Positions 1 through 9,131 of a stretch of 64,000 nt of DNA are shown in pieces. Numbering within the stretch: position 1 is the first letter of the stretch; every line of letters starts with the position of its first letter. Source of the stretch: Pseudoalteromonas amylolytica (GTDB lineage Bacteria; Pseudomonadota; Gammaproteobacteria; Enterobacterales; Alteromonadaceae); the NCBI RefSeq assembly GCF_001854605.1, contig NZ_MKJU01000005.1, forward strand, positions 124,001-188,000, given 5' to 3'. The notes under the pieces were generated by a model. The model searched no databases, had not been told where the DNA came from, and worked only from the letters and a program-made list of their open reading frames with translations. The position numbers were made by a program, and so were the translations under genes.

Positions 1-1955
1 CTAAACGCAGGGTTAAGCCCAGCACAACCTGCTATCGACGTGTTGAAGTAGTTGGCATCATTGTTTGGGTTACATGGGTCGTACATATTGGTGTTGATAG
101 ACGATGTGCGTCCTTGATACATCTGTGCCATTGTCGGCGCTCTAAAACCAGTGCTATAGCTGCCGCGAATTTTCACCGATTCTAACGGGCGGTAAATAAT
201 GCCAAACTTAGGGTTGGTTGTTGTTTGGTCGATGTCGCTATAATCGCTGTATCTTACTGCGGCTTCTACATCTAAGTTTTCAAGCACTGGGATTGCCAGC
301 TCTAGGTAGTACTCAGAAATTTCCCGCACTGGCGAAGTAACTGGCGTTACCGAGCCCCCCCAAGAAACGTCAAATGTAGCTGTTCGCTGTGCCTGATCGA
401 CACTCAGTGACAACTGATCTTCTCGATACTCTGCTCCTGCTGAAAACATCATCTCACCTGCATCTAACTGCATCACAGGCCCTGCAATACTTGCTTGAAT
501 AAATGACAAGTCATTTTTGTTGGTTTGCGATGGTGCGGTCGTATTGATGAAATCGAGCATGTCTTGAGTAATTGACCCTTCTGGGCCAAACACGTTAAGC
601 GCCACACAATCTGGGTCCGCAGCCGTTTCACATTCATCTGATAAGGCTCGCTCAATTTGAATAATTGACGGTTGCGCGCCACCTTCTTGTACCAATTTTG
701 CGCTTTGGCTGGAGAATAACACTTCCCAATCATACTCATCCGCCAGCATACCTTGCAGACCTAGCGTATAACGGGTAATAGTATTGTTAGACTGATAAAT
801 TCGCGAGCCATATTCACTGAATCGTTTACTTACGTTACCGGCCTCACCAAATGGGTTATATTTTTGATTTGGGCCAACACCGAAGTTATTGCCGTCTGCA
901 TCAGGATAGCGTTTAAACGCGTTAGGTGTATCAACGCTGTCTCCATACCACCCTGTATCTGTGCCTGGCGGTGCCTGATTGCCTTGCACAAAGCCATCGT
1001 GGAATGACAATTCAGTAAAAAAGGTTAGCTCATCGGCAAGTTCATATTCACCAAACACGAACACACTGGTGGTTTTATTGTCGTTAGCGCCCGATTGTGC
1101 TGCGCGGTAGTTATAGCCCTCTTTATCATAATCCCAAGCAATAACCTGACTTGGATTACTTGCATCAGGCACAGTCCAAGTACCTTCTCCTAACCCAAAG
1201 CCAGTTAATTTCGGATTAGGTGCTGTTCCAGAGCGCCCATTTCCACCACCAAGATACGTTTGGTCCGCATCTTTGGTCATGTAGCGGTCTTTTTCTTCCC
1301 AACCAGCATTGTTACTGGTTGACGCTGCAACCATAATGCTCGCTTTATCTGTGCTCACGCCTGTAACAAAACCCACTTTTCGCTCATCAGCATCACCACG
1401 GGATGATCTGCCAAAGTGCGCGGTAACTTTGAATCCCTCAAAATTCTTGCGAGTGATAATGTTGATAACTCCCGCAATAGCATCAGACCCATAAATTGCT
1501 GATGCCCCATCTTTGAGTACTTCAATCTGAGAGATGGCTTCAAACGGGATTGAGGATAAATCGACCAGTCCATCTTCATCAGAGCCAACTAAGCGGCGGC
1601 CATTAAGCAGTACCAGAGTATTGGTCGCTTCAATACCACGTAACGTAGCCGTTTGAATATTGTTGCTACCCGCACTGCTTTGGTTGTTCGCCGTATTACC
1701 AGTCAGCGCAGGCAATCGACGCAATGCAGAACTAACATCACTAATACCCAAATTGGTCAGTGCTTCTTTGCTCACAACTGTGATTGGCGAAGTAGATTCG
1801 ACTTCGGCACGGGCGATTCTCGAACCGGTTACCATAATTTTTTCAACTTCTTTTAAGTTGTCGTCTGCCGCATGGACATTTGCGCTAATGCTGCTAACTG
1901 AAGAGATCACTGCCAGTGAAAGCGCAGAGAATTTGAAGGTTAACTTAGTTGTCAT
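1..1955 (-). CDS. TonB-dependent outer-membrane receptor, C-terminus cut by window edge
   Basis: Reading the minus strand from the ATG at 1953-1955 gives an uninterrupted frame of about 651 codons that runs off the left edge, so the end of the beta-barrel is missing. The N-terminus has a signal peptide (residues 1 to about 28, ending near NVHA). A TonB-box-like stretch with VTGSRI follows. The plug domain shows LLNGRRLVGSD and then LKDGASAIYGSDAIAGVINII-type residues. Receptors of this family carry iron complexes, sugars, peptides or other substrates across the outer membrane using TonB energy. The substrate cannot be read from the sequence. The leader upstream carries several inverted repeats (annotated separately), which suggests specific regulation. 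Confidence 0.9.
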   Translation of the reverse strand, partial: MTTKLTFKFSALSLAVISSVSSISANVHAADDNLKEVEKIMVTGSRIARAEVESTSPITVVSKEALTNLGISDVSSALRRLPALTGNTANNQSSAGSNNIQTATLRGIEATNTLVLLNGRRLVGSDEDGLVDLSSIPFEAISQIEVLKDGASAIYGSDAIAGVINIITRKNFEGFKVTAHFGRSSRGDADERKVGFVTGVSTDKASIMVAASTSNNAGWEEKDRYMTKDADQTYLGGGNGRSGTAPNPKLTGFGLGEGTWTVPDASNPSQVIAWDYDKEGYNYRAAQSGANDNKTTSVFVFGEYELADELTFFTELSFHDGFVQGNQAPPGTDTGWYGDSVDTPNAFKRYPDADGNNFGVGPNQKYNPFGEAGNVSKRFSEYGSRIYQSNNTITRYTLGLQGMLADEYDWEVLFSSQSAKLVQEGGAQPSIIQIERALSDECETAADPDCVALNVFGPEGSITQDMLDFINTTAPSQTNKNDLSFIQASIAGPVMQLDAGEMMFSAGAEYREDQLSLSVDQAQRTATFDVSWGGSVTPVTSPVREISEYYLELAIPVLENLDVEAAVRYSDYSDIDQTTTNPKFGIIYRPLESVKIRGSYSTGFRAPTMAQMYQGRTSSINTNMYDPCNPNNDANYFNTSIAGCAGLNPAF

Positions 1956-2082
1956 TATAAGCCTCTATTGTTGATGTTATTGTTCAGATTGCTGCATCTC
2001 ACGCGCCAGCGACATAGTGCTCACTAACGACGCCTATCAGCGTGTGCCGACATACGAAAGCCTCCAGAACTTTCGCGTAAGC

Positions 2083-2141
2083 TGTGCATTGTCCGTAAAA
2101 TGCACAACCAACATACGATATATTGCATACAATATGCAATA
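2083..2141. promoter_or_regulatory. Cluster of inverted repeats upstream of TonB receptor
   Basis: The 425-base gap between the TonB receptor start (1955) and the next gene (2381) contains no gene. It has a perfect inverted repeat with 9-base arms TATTGCATA (2121-2129) and TATGCAATA (2133-2141) around CAA. A second one has TGTGCATT (2083-2090) and AATGCACA (2099-2106). A shorter CGAAAG/CTTTCG pair lies near 2055-2074. The 2121-2141 repeat has the size of a dimeric repressor operator and contains TTGCATACAA, one base from the TTGTATACAA core often bound by GntR-family (FCD) regulators. The binding protein is unknown. Confidence 0.45.
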
Positions 2142-2380
2142 ATAATTACCCAAAATCAGTAATTTTATTTTCCTTCGTGGTTTTCAACCGAACTTTTGCA
2201 GATTGTTGATTATGGGAATACGCCTTGGAGATTTAATTAACTTATTGAAGTTGTAGCTTATTTAATATTTTTGTTGAGTCTGAGCAACTCAGGAGTAAAA
2301 AAACTAATTTTTAGCGCTTGTAAAATTTTAATACATAGTACAAAATTCAAATCACTGTATATTTATCCAGTTTAATTTGT

Positions 2381-3034
2381 ATGAGCTTACTTAATCACTT
2401 AAACACTCATTTTTATCGTACAGAAGAACTTTGTCAGGCGCTTAAGGTTGATACTGAGCAGCTCACTCATTGGCAAGAAAGTGGTCTGTTCCCTAAGCCC
2501 AGCTACAGTATTCAAAATCAGATTAAATGTAGCTCTTTTCTCGGTTTATATGAATGTGAGGAATTCACTGACTATTATCCCCGAGGCTGTGTACAGTGGG
2601 GCCTAGATTTAATAAAACACAAAGTCAGCAACGCAGCACAAGCATATGAGCTATTTTTTCAGCATTACACGCAAAGCTTAAAAAAATGCCAACAGCAAGG
2701 ACTACATTGCCAAGATGAGCGCTTTAGTGATGACCTTTGTGAGCAGATACAAAACGCTTGGCAGCAATATTTATGCAGTAAGTATGGCGTTATCAGCCAA
2801 AATGGACTCGTTGAGGAGCTGGTGCATATAGAGCTCGGCCGAGCCATTGTTGATGAAATTACCGAAGAGCGCAGTACAGCTAGCATCAATGCACAACACC
2901 GTCCCGCTTTGCTGCATGCCCTAAAATTGCTAAATAGAGCCTTTAGCCACCCCGCTAAACACGAACGCAATCACTCGTTACGAGAGCGCTATATAGATGC
3001 CTTGGTGTGTAAGTATGATTTATCGATTAAGTAG
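2381..3034 (+). CDS. Hypothetical protein, possibly DUF6058 family
   Basis: A 217-residue cytoplasmic protein with no signal peptide or membrane segment. The N-terminal 60 residues (HFYRTEELCQAL, then LTHWQESGLFPKPSYSI) look like a small helical recognition domain, reminiscent of MerR-like or DUF6058 proteins found in Pseudoalteromonas near secondary-metabolite genes. The middle is unusually rich in cysteine and glutamine. I place it in DUF6058 only from memory of the pattern. No Shine-Dalgarno is evident before the ATG. It stands alone, diverging from the TonB receptor. Function unknown. Confidence 0.7.
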   Translation: MSLLNHLNTHFYRTEELCQALKVDTEQLTHWQESGLFPKPSYSIQNQIKCSSFLGLYECEEFTDYYPRGCVQWGLDLIKHKVSNAAQAYELFFQHYTQSLKKCQQQGLHCQDERFSDDLCEQIQNAWQQYLCSKYGVISQNGLVEELVHIELGRAIVDEITEERSTASINAQHRPALLHALKLLNRAFSHPAKHERNHSLRERYIDALVCKYDLSIK

Positions 3035-3126
3035 CTGTGCGACATGTTGAACACATCACACATAGTTACTAAGGAAAGCTTTCGCGACCGATTAGCTAAC
3101 GCTTTACGGATGTTCTCATGCTTCGT

Positions 3127-3339
3127 TAACCGAGGCATTTAGTTTATATTGGATTACTAAAATTAGAATACGCTAATCGAAATTTTAAACTCAGTGTCAA
3201 GATAAACTGGTGGGCTGCTTCACAAGAGAATCGTCAAGGCGATGACCCACCTCAAGCCAAAATATATTTACCCGTGTTCTCACAACATAGCCAATATCAC
3301 GACATTAGCCCACACCAAAGCACAGGCTGTTTAGAGTAA
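3127..3339 (+). pseudogene. Possible decayed gene fragment (C-terminal remnant)
   Basis: The gap from 3035 to 3359 has no complete gene, but one frame is open for about 70 codons and ends at TAA 3337-3339. It has no ATG, GTG or TTG start. Its translation looks protein-like rather than random, for example KINWWAASQENRQGDDPPQA followed by KIYLPVF. The in-frame stop just before 3127 and the absence of a start suggest the 3' remnant of a lost gene. It could also be chance. I recognise no family. Confidence 0.3.
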
Positions 3340-3359
3340 ATTGCTAGAAATATAAGAGA

Positions 3360-3623
3360 CTATTGATATTCCTGATCAAAGTGTGCACGCATAACTTCGA
3401 ACGCTTTTAGCACCTCTAACTGCGGCTTACAAAGTTCGTCGTACCATGCATCAAAGCGTTCATCGTCATCTTGATCGCTAAGGGCTTGATATTGAGCCAA
3501 TAGCTCTATGATGTCGGTATGAGTACAGGCTAAAGCGTCTAGCTTCTCACTCAATGCTGAATGATCTTTGTTTTTCAATGTCGCAATGACGCTATTATCT
3601 AATTGTTGGTTTTGCTCCGTCAT
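3360..3623 (-). CDS. Small hypothetical protein (87 aa)
   Basis: An acidic, helical 87-residue protein with no signal peptide, membrane segment or recognised motif. The start is well supported: GGGAG lies five bases before the ATG on the minus strand. The sequence is rich in Asp, Glu and Gln and has a WYDEL motif. It is a single gene, and the cytochrome b562-like gene further upstream on the same strand begins at 4162. I do not recognise the family. Confidence 0.6.
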   Translation of the reverse strand: MTEQNQQLDNSVIATLKNKDHSALSEKLDALACTHTDIIELLAQYQALSDQDDDERFDAWYDELCKPQLEVLKAFEVMRAHFDQEYQ

Positions 3624-3769
3624 AGCGGCTCCCTTTTAAACATTACGCTCCTTATTTATAACAGTCTGGTAGCGAATAGCTACCCCTGATCGTACTAGTT
3701 GCGCAACATTCAAGCTGTTCTGTGAAAAAAATTAGAATTTTTCAACTAATTATTTATTCCACAAAATTG

Positions 3770-4162
3770 CTATTTACCGAATAGTAATTCCCAAATACTG
3801 GGAGGCTCATGGAGCTCATGATATTGTTTTCTGAGCGCATCAATCTTTTTCAGCTGTTCTTTTGCTTCCGCCAGCTTACCTTCTTTTGCCAATCGCTCAC
3901 TGTTTGCTAGTACATTTGCGACCCTTTGTAAGCCCTCAGTGGACTTATCTTGAAGCTTTGGTTCAAAGCGGTGCTGTTGACTGACTAACAAGTGCTCTCG
4001 AAAGGCGTCTAAGCTTTCAAGTAATTGTTGCTGTGACTCGCTTTTCATAGCGTTTTTGTAGGCAAGTCCCATGTTTTTCATGGTCACTTCCAAATCACTA
4101 CTTTGCTTAGCGGCGACTGACAGTGACATAACGAACAAAGCGAACAATAGGGTTCTAAGCAT
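3770..4162 (-). CDS. Cytochrome b562-family periplasmic protein
   Basis: A 130-residue exported protein. Residues 1-18 are a signal peptide ending at VAAK. The mature part matches the four-helix cytochrome b562 plan: it opens with DLEVTMKNMG, giving a Met near the start, has the LxDKS-like loop (KLQDKSTEGLQ), and ends with ALRKQYHELHEP, giving a His in the last helix. In E. coli cytochrome b562 the haem ligands are an early Met and a late His at equivalent places, with no CXXCH needed. Both are present here, so haem binding is plausible. The physiological partner of this family is unknown. A GGAGG ribosome site lies six bases before the ATG. Confidence 0.75.
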   Translation of the reverse strand: MLRTLLFALFVMSLSVAAKQSSDLEVTMKNMGLAYKNAMKSESQQQLLESLDAFREHLLVSQQHRFEPKLQDKSTEGLQRVANVLANSERLAKEGKLAEAKEQLKKIDALRKQYHELHEPPSIWELLFGK

Positions 4163-4306
4163 AAATCCTCCAAAAAATTTCAGGGCATTATAGTGGCCTT
4201 TGGATTATGAAAAAAGCAATAACGGACCATCCCAAGCAGGCAACTCAAATAATTTCAGATTTTTGTGCCATAATAACTACTTAACGAAATGACTGATGAG
4301 GTTAAT

Positions 4307-5365
4307 GTGTTCAAAAAGTTTGCACTTACGTGCATTTTTTTGATGTTCGCCATCCCAAGCGCGGCAGCCGAGCTAAAAGTAACGTTTATTAACCCTGGGT
4401 TCTCTGACGACAACCCTACTGGGAACTTCTGGTTAAATGTTACAGCCTTTATGCAAGCGGCCGCAGAAGATCTCAACATTGACCTAAGTGTGATGTACGC
4501 TAACAGAAATCATATCGATATGAAAAAAATGGTCGACAAGGCACTCTCCAGAGATGACCATTATTTGGTATTGGTAGACGAAAAGTCCGTAGTCGCCCAA
4601 GCTTTGCTTTCCTCTCAAAAAACACACGATAAAATTATATTCTTGCTCAACGCGCCTACAAAACAAGAGCAAATTAGGCTTAGAAGTAAAGGCTTTGGTA
4701 TTCTAGGAAATATTGTACCGGACAACTTCCAAGCTGGAAGGTTACTTATCCAACAACTTGATAGCCTTGTTTTACGGTCAAAGAAGAATCCAGTCGTCAA
4801 CTCACTGGCTTTACTGGGGGAAACCGCCACTGAAGCGGCTCGACAAAGAGAGCAAGGACTGCTCAGTCACAGTAATCGCTCCTACAATTTAAAACTGCAA
4901 CAACGCATTGATGCTAACTGGTCACAACAAGAAGCCTACAGGATCACGAAGGGTCTGCTCAAGCGCTTCCCAGAAACTAAACTCATTTGGGCAGCCAATG
5001 ATGCTATGGCAAAAGGTGCGGCAGAGGCTGCTACCAAATTGTCGATACGCCAACAGATAAGAATTGGTGGGGTCAATTGGGATAAAGATCACCACAAAGT
5101 ATTAGATGCATCAGTCGGAGGGCACGTCACACTGGGCGCCTTTACACTGGTGAAAATTGCAGATCATTTTAATGACCCAGCAAACATAATAGGTGATAAC
5201 GAGCTGCCCATTTTTAAGGTTTATAACAATAAGTACGAGCCTTTATATAAAGCTATTCATTCAAAAACACTAGATAAGATTGACTTTCGATATTTCTCTA
5301 TCACGCATACTTCGCCGACGCCAAAACCGTTCACACTTGACAATATGACAGCGCTAGTAAAATAA
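4307..5365 (+). CDS. Periplasmic substrate-binding protein, sugar-binding type I fold
   Basis: An exported ligand-binding protein of the LacI/ribose-binding-protein fold (Peripla_BP_4 type), about 352 residues. I prefer the GTG at 4307 over the in-frame ATG at 4289. A GAGG lies five bases before the GTG, and the protein then begins directly with a signal peptide (FKKFALTC to PSAAA). Family-like stretches are GILGNIVPDNFQAGRLL, LIWAANDAMAKGAAEAA and IRIGGVNWDKD. No permease or ATPase gene is adjacent, so it may feed a sensor or a transporter encoded elsewhere. The ligand cannot be inferred. Confidence 0.85.
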   Translation: MFKKFALTCIFLMFAIPSAAAELKVTFINPGFSDDNPTGNFWLNVTAFMQAAAEDLNIDLSVMYANRNHIDMKKMVDKALSRDDHYLVLVDEKSVVAQALLSSQKTHDKIIFLLNAPTKQEQIRLRSKGFGILGNIVPDNFQAGRLLIQQLDSLVLRSKKNPVVNSLALLGETATEAARQREQGLLSHSNRSYNLKLQQRIDANWSQQEAYRITKGLLKRFPETKLIWAANDAMAKGAAEAATKLSIRQQIRIGGVNWDKDHHKVLDASVGGHVTLGAFTLVKIADHFNDPANIIGDNELPIFKVYNNKYEPLYKAIHSKTLDKIDFRYFSITHTSPTPKPFTLDNMTALVK

Positions 5366-5565
5366 TTTTTTATTTCATTTATATTAATTTTTTAGATAAA
5401 AAAATATGATTATAAAAATATTAGAGAAGAACAATCCAATTATTCAAATTTTAATAATTTGTATATTCCCACTTAGTTTTTAGTACAAAAAACACACTGT
5501 TGACACATTTCAATTTACCTGTTTTATTTACAGAGGTTAACAACATGTAATAAAGGTAACTTAAA

Positions 5566-7185
5566 ATGAAAAAAATGGTTTCTAACAACGTAAAGCTTTC
5601 AGTTCTTTCAGCCTGTGTAGGCGCAGCCCTAAGCGCAGGACATGTATCTGCCAGCGAAGAGCAACGCGTTATCGTGACACTAAATGACAGCGCTGTAAAA
5701 ACGGCCCCAGTGCTTGTATCAAGCGCCGATGTTGCACGCTACAAACAACAAACACTAACGACTTTTGCTCAACAATTAAATGTCACTCCAATGACAGCGC
5801 TGCCAAGTGTTAATGCGGTCGTTATGAACGTAACACCACAAAAGCTTGCTGAACTTAAAGCGAACCCACAGGTTGCGAACGTCGAGGTGGATCCAAAGCG
5901 TTACTTAATGGCTGAGTCAACGCCTTACGGTATCAACATGGTTCAAGCAAACCAACTTGCAGATACAATGAGCGGTAACCGTAAAGTATGTATCATGGAT
6001 ACGGGTTATACGCTTAACCACCCTGACTTACCTAGCACAGGCATCACAGGTAATGATGGACATGGTTCAAATGATACAGGCAACTGGTATAACGATGGTA
6101 ACGGTCACGGTACGCATGTTGCCGGTACAATTGCTGCGATTGGCGGTAATGGCCAAGGTGTTGTCGGTGTAAACCCATCGGGCCAACTTGGTTTGCATAT
6201 CGTAAAAGTATTTAACGATCAGGGCCAGTGGGCATATGGTTCGGATCTAATAAAAGCCATTGAACAGTGTGAAGCATCAGGTGCTAATGTCACGAGTATG
6301 AGCTTGGGTGGCAGCGGCAGTTCAACGGCAGAACGTAATGCGTTCCAGCAAAGTTATGATCGCGGCGTGTTACATATTGCAGCTGCCGGTAACAGCGGCA
6401 ACAGCAGCCTAAGCTACCCAGCATCTTACGATGCCGTAGTATCTGTTGCGGCAGTGGACAGCTCGGAAAACAAAGCATCATTCTCTCAGTACAATAATCA
6501 GGTTGAAATTGCGGCGCCAGGTGTAGGGGTTAACTCTACTTGGAACAACAATGGATATAAATCTATCAGTGGTACTTCTATGGCGACACCACACGTTTCA
6601 GGTGTTGCAGCGCTGGTATGGAGTCACTATCCAGAGTGTACTAACGATGAAATTCGTAAGGTGCTCAATGCTACAGCCAAAGATAAAGGTGCACCGGGTC
6701 GTGATACATCTTATGGTCATGGTATCGTACAAGCAAAAGCCGCTTATGATTATATCGCGCAAAATGGCTGTAGCGGCGACCCACAACCTGGTCCAATCGC
6801 AAGCTTCAGCTATAGCGTAAACGGTAAAACGGTTAAATTCACAAACACATCTAAGGATGCACGCAGCTACTCGTGGCAATTTGGTGATGGCGCAAGCAGC
6901 ACAGAAGCTTCACCTAGCCATACCTATGCAGCAGCTGGCAACTACCAAGTAACGCTTACTGCCAAAGATGGTGAAAAATCTAACTCCGTGACTAAAACCG
7001 TTACCATTACAGGTGATGATCCTAAGGGATGTGATGGTATCGCCGCTTGGTCTTCATCAAAAATGTACTACACGGGTGACCTAGTTTCATATAAAAACTA
7101 CAAGTATGAAGCAACATGGTGGTCTCGCTCTGCACAGCCTGATATTTTCAGCAACGTTTGGAAGCGTTTAGGTGCTTGTAACTAA
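5566..7185 (+). CDS. Secreted subtilisin-like serine protease with PKD and chitin-binding domains
   Basis: A 539-residue extracellular S8 peptidase. The order is signal peptide (1-29), I9 inhibitor propeptide (about 32-115), catalytic domain (about 118-398), PKD domain (about 411-486, with YSWQFGDG), and a C-terminal carbohydrate-binding module of CBM5/12 type (about 491-538, with AWSSSKMYYTGDLVSY and WWSRSAQP). The catalytic triad reads D145 (MDTGY), H181 (HGTHVAG) and S338 (GTSMATPHVSG). Chitin-binding subtilisins in marine Alteromonadales are thought to strip protein from chitin. The ribosome site is AAGG, nine bases before the ATG. A strong bidirectional terminator follows the stop. Confidence 0.95.
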   Translation: MKKMVSNNVKLSVLSACVGAALSAGHVSASEEQRVIVTLNDSAVKTAPVLVSSADVARYKQQTLTTFAQQLNVTPMTALPSVNAVVMNVTPQKLAELKANPQVANVEVDPKRYLMAESTPYGINMVQANQLADTMSGNRKVCIMDTGYTLNHPDLPSTGITGNDGHGSNDTGNWYNDGNGHGTHVAGTIAAIGGNGQGVVGVNPSGQLGLHIVKVFNDQGQWAYGSDLIKAIEQCEASGANVTSMSLGGSGSSTAERNAFQQSYDRGVLHIAAAGNSGNSSLSYPASYDAVVSVAAVDSSENKASFSQYNNQVEIAAPGVGVNSTWNNNGYKSISGTSMATPHVSGVAALVWSHYPECTNDEIRKVLNATAKDKGAPGRDTSYGHGIVQAKAAYDYIAQNGCSGDPQPGPIASFSYSVNGKTVKFTNTSKDARSYSWQFGDGASSTEASPSHTYAAAGNYQVTLTAKDGEKSNSVTKTVTITGDDPKGCDGIAAWSSSKMYYTGDLVSYKNYKYEATWWSRSAQPDIFSNVWKRLGACN

Positions 7186-7207
7186 GCTTTAAACGATTCA
7201 TGAAAAG

Positions 7208-7232
7208 CGCCCGTCATATCGGGCGTTTTTTT
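7208..7232. terminator. Bidirectional intrinsic terminator
   Basis: A perfect six-base stem CGCCCG/CGGGCG with a six-base loop is followed by seven T on the plus strand. AAAA lies before it, so it can also serve the convergent EamA gene. Confidence 0.85.
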
Positions 7233-8049
7233 ATAACAACAGTATAAGCGTGCTCAACAGCATAAAAATAATCGCCACACTTTGCTTAATTGTTAGTTGC
7301 TCTTTGAAGACCCAAGCGCCCAGCAGCATTGCGCTAGTAATTCCTACCGAACGCTTTAATCCTTCAACAATCCCAGGTTGCATGAGCTCTATTGCCACAA
7401 GCTGAAGGATCACCGCACTGGAAAACACTAAAGCAGACAGTCCCCACCAGCCAACATGTTTTTGAATGTCAGCAGCCTTAACGCGCACACCTAACACCAA
7501 AGCCGTTGCACTCAACACTATGACAGTGATGTAGGTGGCATGAAACGCTTTATCACCGTATTGCAGCGCATACTTATCGATAACAATACTAAAGCCCCAA
7601 CATAATGAGGTCAGTAAAGCATGCCAGATGCCGCTCTCAGTAGCTTTAAATCGTGTGCCCATGAGCCAAAACGATCCCCCAACTATACCCACAATCCCCA
7701 ATACTTGCGCAGATGTGAGTGGCTCATTTAGCCAAAGCCATGCAAGCAAAGCAGAACACACTGGTGTAAAGGACAACATGGACAACACAATCGCGATTTT
7801 TCCAATTGCAAGCGCGCGAATAAATGAAACGCTCGCTACAGCTGCGAGCAATCCACTTACACTGGCGGGCAAAAAATATTCAACCGTCGGAAGCTGCGCG
7901 CCAGCGTACAACCACAGCACTAAAAAAACCGGTAACACGCTGAGACTAAAAACAACCGACATCAATGGCGCACGGTAATAGGCAGCCAACTTCTTACGGC
8001 AAAAATCAAAGCCAGCCCAGCTCAGTGCACTCAACATCGCAAACAACAT
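7231..8049 (-). CDS. EamA/DMT-family membrane transporter
   Basis: A 272-residue inner-membrane protein with about ten hydrophobic helices in two homologous halves, typical of EamA drug/metabolite transporters. The second half begins near IWHALLTSLCWGFSI, echoing the N-terminal ALSWAGFDF. An upstream in-frame start exists, but the ATG at 8047-8049 is better: AGAGG lies six bases before it, and it begins two bases after the stop of the kinase-like gene, which suggests translational coupling. The substrate is unknown. Pairing with a small-molecule kinase suggests import or export of the same metabolite, as inference. Confidence 0.88.
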   Translation of the reverse strand: MLFAMLSALSWAGFDFCRKKLAAYYRAPLMSVVFSLSVLPVFLVLWLYAGAQLPTVEYFLPASVSGLLAAVASVSFIRALAIGKIAIVLSMLSFTPVCSALLAWLWLNEPLTSAQVLGIVGIVGGSFWLMGTRFKATESGIWHALLTSLCWGFSIVIDKYALQYGDKAFHATYITVIVLSATALVLGVRVKAADIQKHVGWWGLSALVFSSAVILQLVAIELMQPGIVEGLKRSVGITSAMLLGAWVFKEQLTIKQSVAIIFMLLSTLILLL

Positions 8050-8051
8050 AA

Positions 8052-9011
8052 CTAACCTCTGACTAGTCTTAATGTATTTTGTGACTGCTTGCACATATAC
8101 TCGTTAATCTTAAAATGATCTGGCTTCCACCCCAATAAAAAGCGGTGAAAGTCGGACCACACCACAGGCCATAACTCTCGCCAACAACTCACAATATCCC
8201 GAGAATTTTGCATACTATGTTTCGTAATTAGGTTATCAGCCAGCTTTACAAAGTAGTATTCTAGCAATTCGTCAGCATGAGTGTACAGACCATCATTATC
8301 AAATACACTCGTGAAATACAGCATGACATCCTGAATCCCCAACCCTGAACCCAGATATTGAAAATCATACCCCAGCACAGCTAATTCTGAGTTAAATACA
8401 AAGTTTGCGATTTTGGCATCACCATGAATTTGTGTGCGATATGGACAATCTCGGATAAGCGCAGCAATGCTGTTTGCATGTGTTTTTAGCTCGCTATGAG
8501 CCATCCTTTGAAATTCATCGGGCCGTGTCGCCAAATGCCAGTACCCCCCCTCCTGCCAGCCAATGTCATTTTGGATCATAAAATAACTATGAAAATCTGC
8601 CAGCCAAGTTAGTACTTGATGATGATGTTCTGTGCAAGGGTCACTTTCTGCGCGAAATCCACCACCAGAGAAGTCCGACAATACAAGACAAGTCGTACAA
8701 TCTCGCTGCACAGCGTGTATGGGCTTCGGTACTAAACAAACACCATCAAGTCGAGCCGCTTGTTGTTGATAAAACGCTAATTCTATTTGATATGATTTTA
8801 ACTTACGCGCCAGTGCAAAATCAGTTTGTACAATGTTTCTATGGATGAGCTGTGTGGGGACCTGAGCAAATTTAACCACTACATCCATACCATCTAAACA
8901 CATTCTGTTTACACAGCCACAGCCACTCCAAAGCTGACTACTGCTTTCTTTATCTATAATATCATGGAACTTTTCACTTAGTATTTCGTAAAGCATACTT
9001 GGGGCATTCAT
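8052..9011 (-). CDS. Kinase-like phosphotransferase (aminoglycoside/choline/ecdysteroid kinase fold)
   Basis: A 319-residue cytoplasmic protein with the small-molecule kinase fold. The catalytic loop is HGDAKIAN (H196, D198, N203) and the metal-binding motif is YDFQ (D216). An N-lobe lysine sits in VVVKFAQ. The DFQ form and the length resemble the choline/ethanolamine and ecdysteroid-kinase-like group (PF02958/CHK) more than antibiotic APH enzymes. The natural substrate is unknown. It is the first gene of a two-gene operon with the EamA transporter. Confidence 0.8.
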   Translation of the reverse strand: MNAPSMLYEILSEKFHDIIDKESSSQLWSGCGCVNRMCLDGMDVVVKFAQVPTQLIHRNIVQTDFALARKLKSYQIELAFYQQQAARLDGVCLVPKPIHAVQRDCTTCLVLSDFSGGGFRAESDPCTEHHHQVLTWLADFHSYFMIQNDIGWQEGGYWHLATRPDEFQRMAHSELKTHANSIAALIRDCPYRTQIHGDAKIANFVFNSELAVLGYDFQYLGSGLGIQDVMLYFTSVFDNDGLYTHADELLEYYFVKLADNLITKHSMQNSRDIVSCWRELWPVVWSDFHRFLLGWKPDHFKINEYMCKQSQNTLRLVRG

Positions 9012-9045
9012 TATCTATTTGCCTTAAACGCTAACATTTTCTGGC

Positions 9046-9117
9046 AATAAAAAAAGCCCCTGTCCTAATGTTCAGGGGCTTTAAATGTAATTAAGTGCCG
9101 ATACTGCTGGCACTTAA
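9046..9117 (-). terminator. Tandem hairpins ending the fadE transcript
   Basis: Downstream of fadE on the minus strand there are two hairpins in series. The first has perfect nine-base arms TTAAGTGCC (9091-9099) and GGCACTTAA (9109-9117). The second has ten-base arms AAAGCCCCTG (9053-9062) and CAGGGGCTTT (9073-9082) and is followed by a T run on the minus strand. The second is a standard intrinsic terminator. Confidence 0.8.
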
Positions 9118-9131
9118 GGCATTGTTGAGCG

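Noticed and set aside
1653..1974. Plus-strand frames opposite the left TonB receptor
   Set aside because: They overlap the signal and plug coding region on the opposite strand and have no independent support.
4289..4306. ATG at 4289 as start of the sugar-type binding protein
   Set aside because: The GTG at 4307 has a good GAGG site and begins directly with the signal peptide; the extra six residues are not signal-like.
9109..9125. TGGCAC as a possible sigma-54 promoter element
   Set aside because: The -12 TTGC element is missing at the right spacing, and the bases belong to the second hairpin after fadE.
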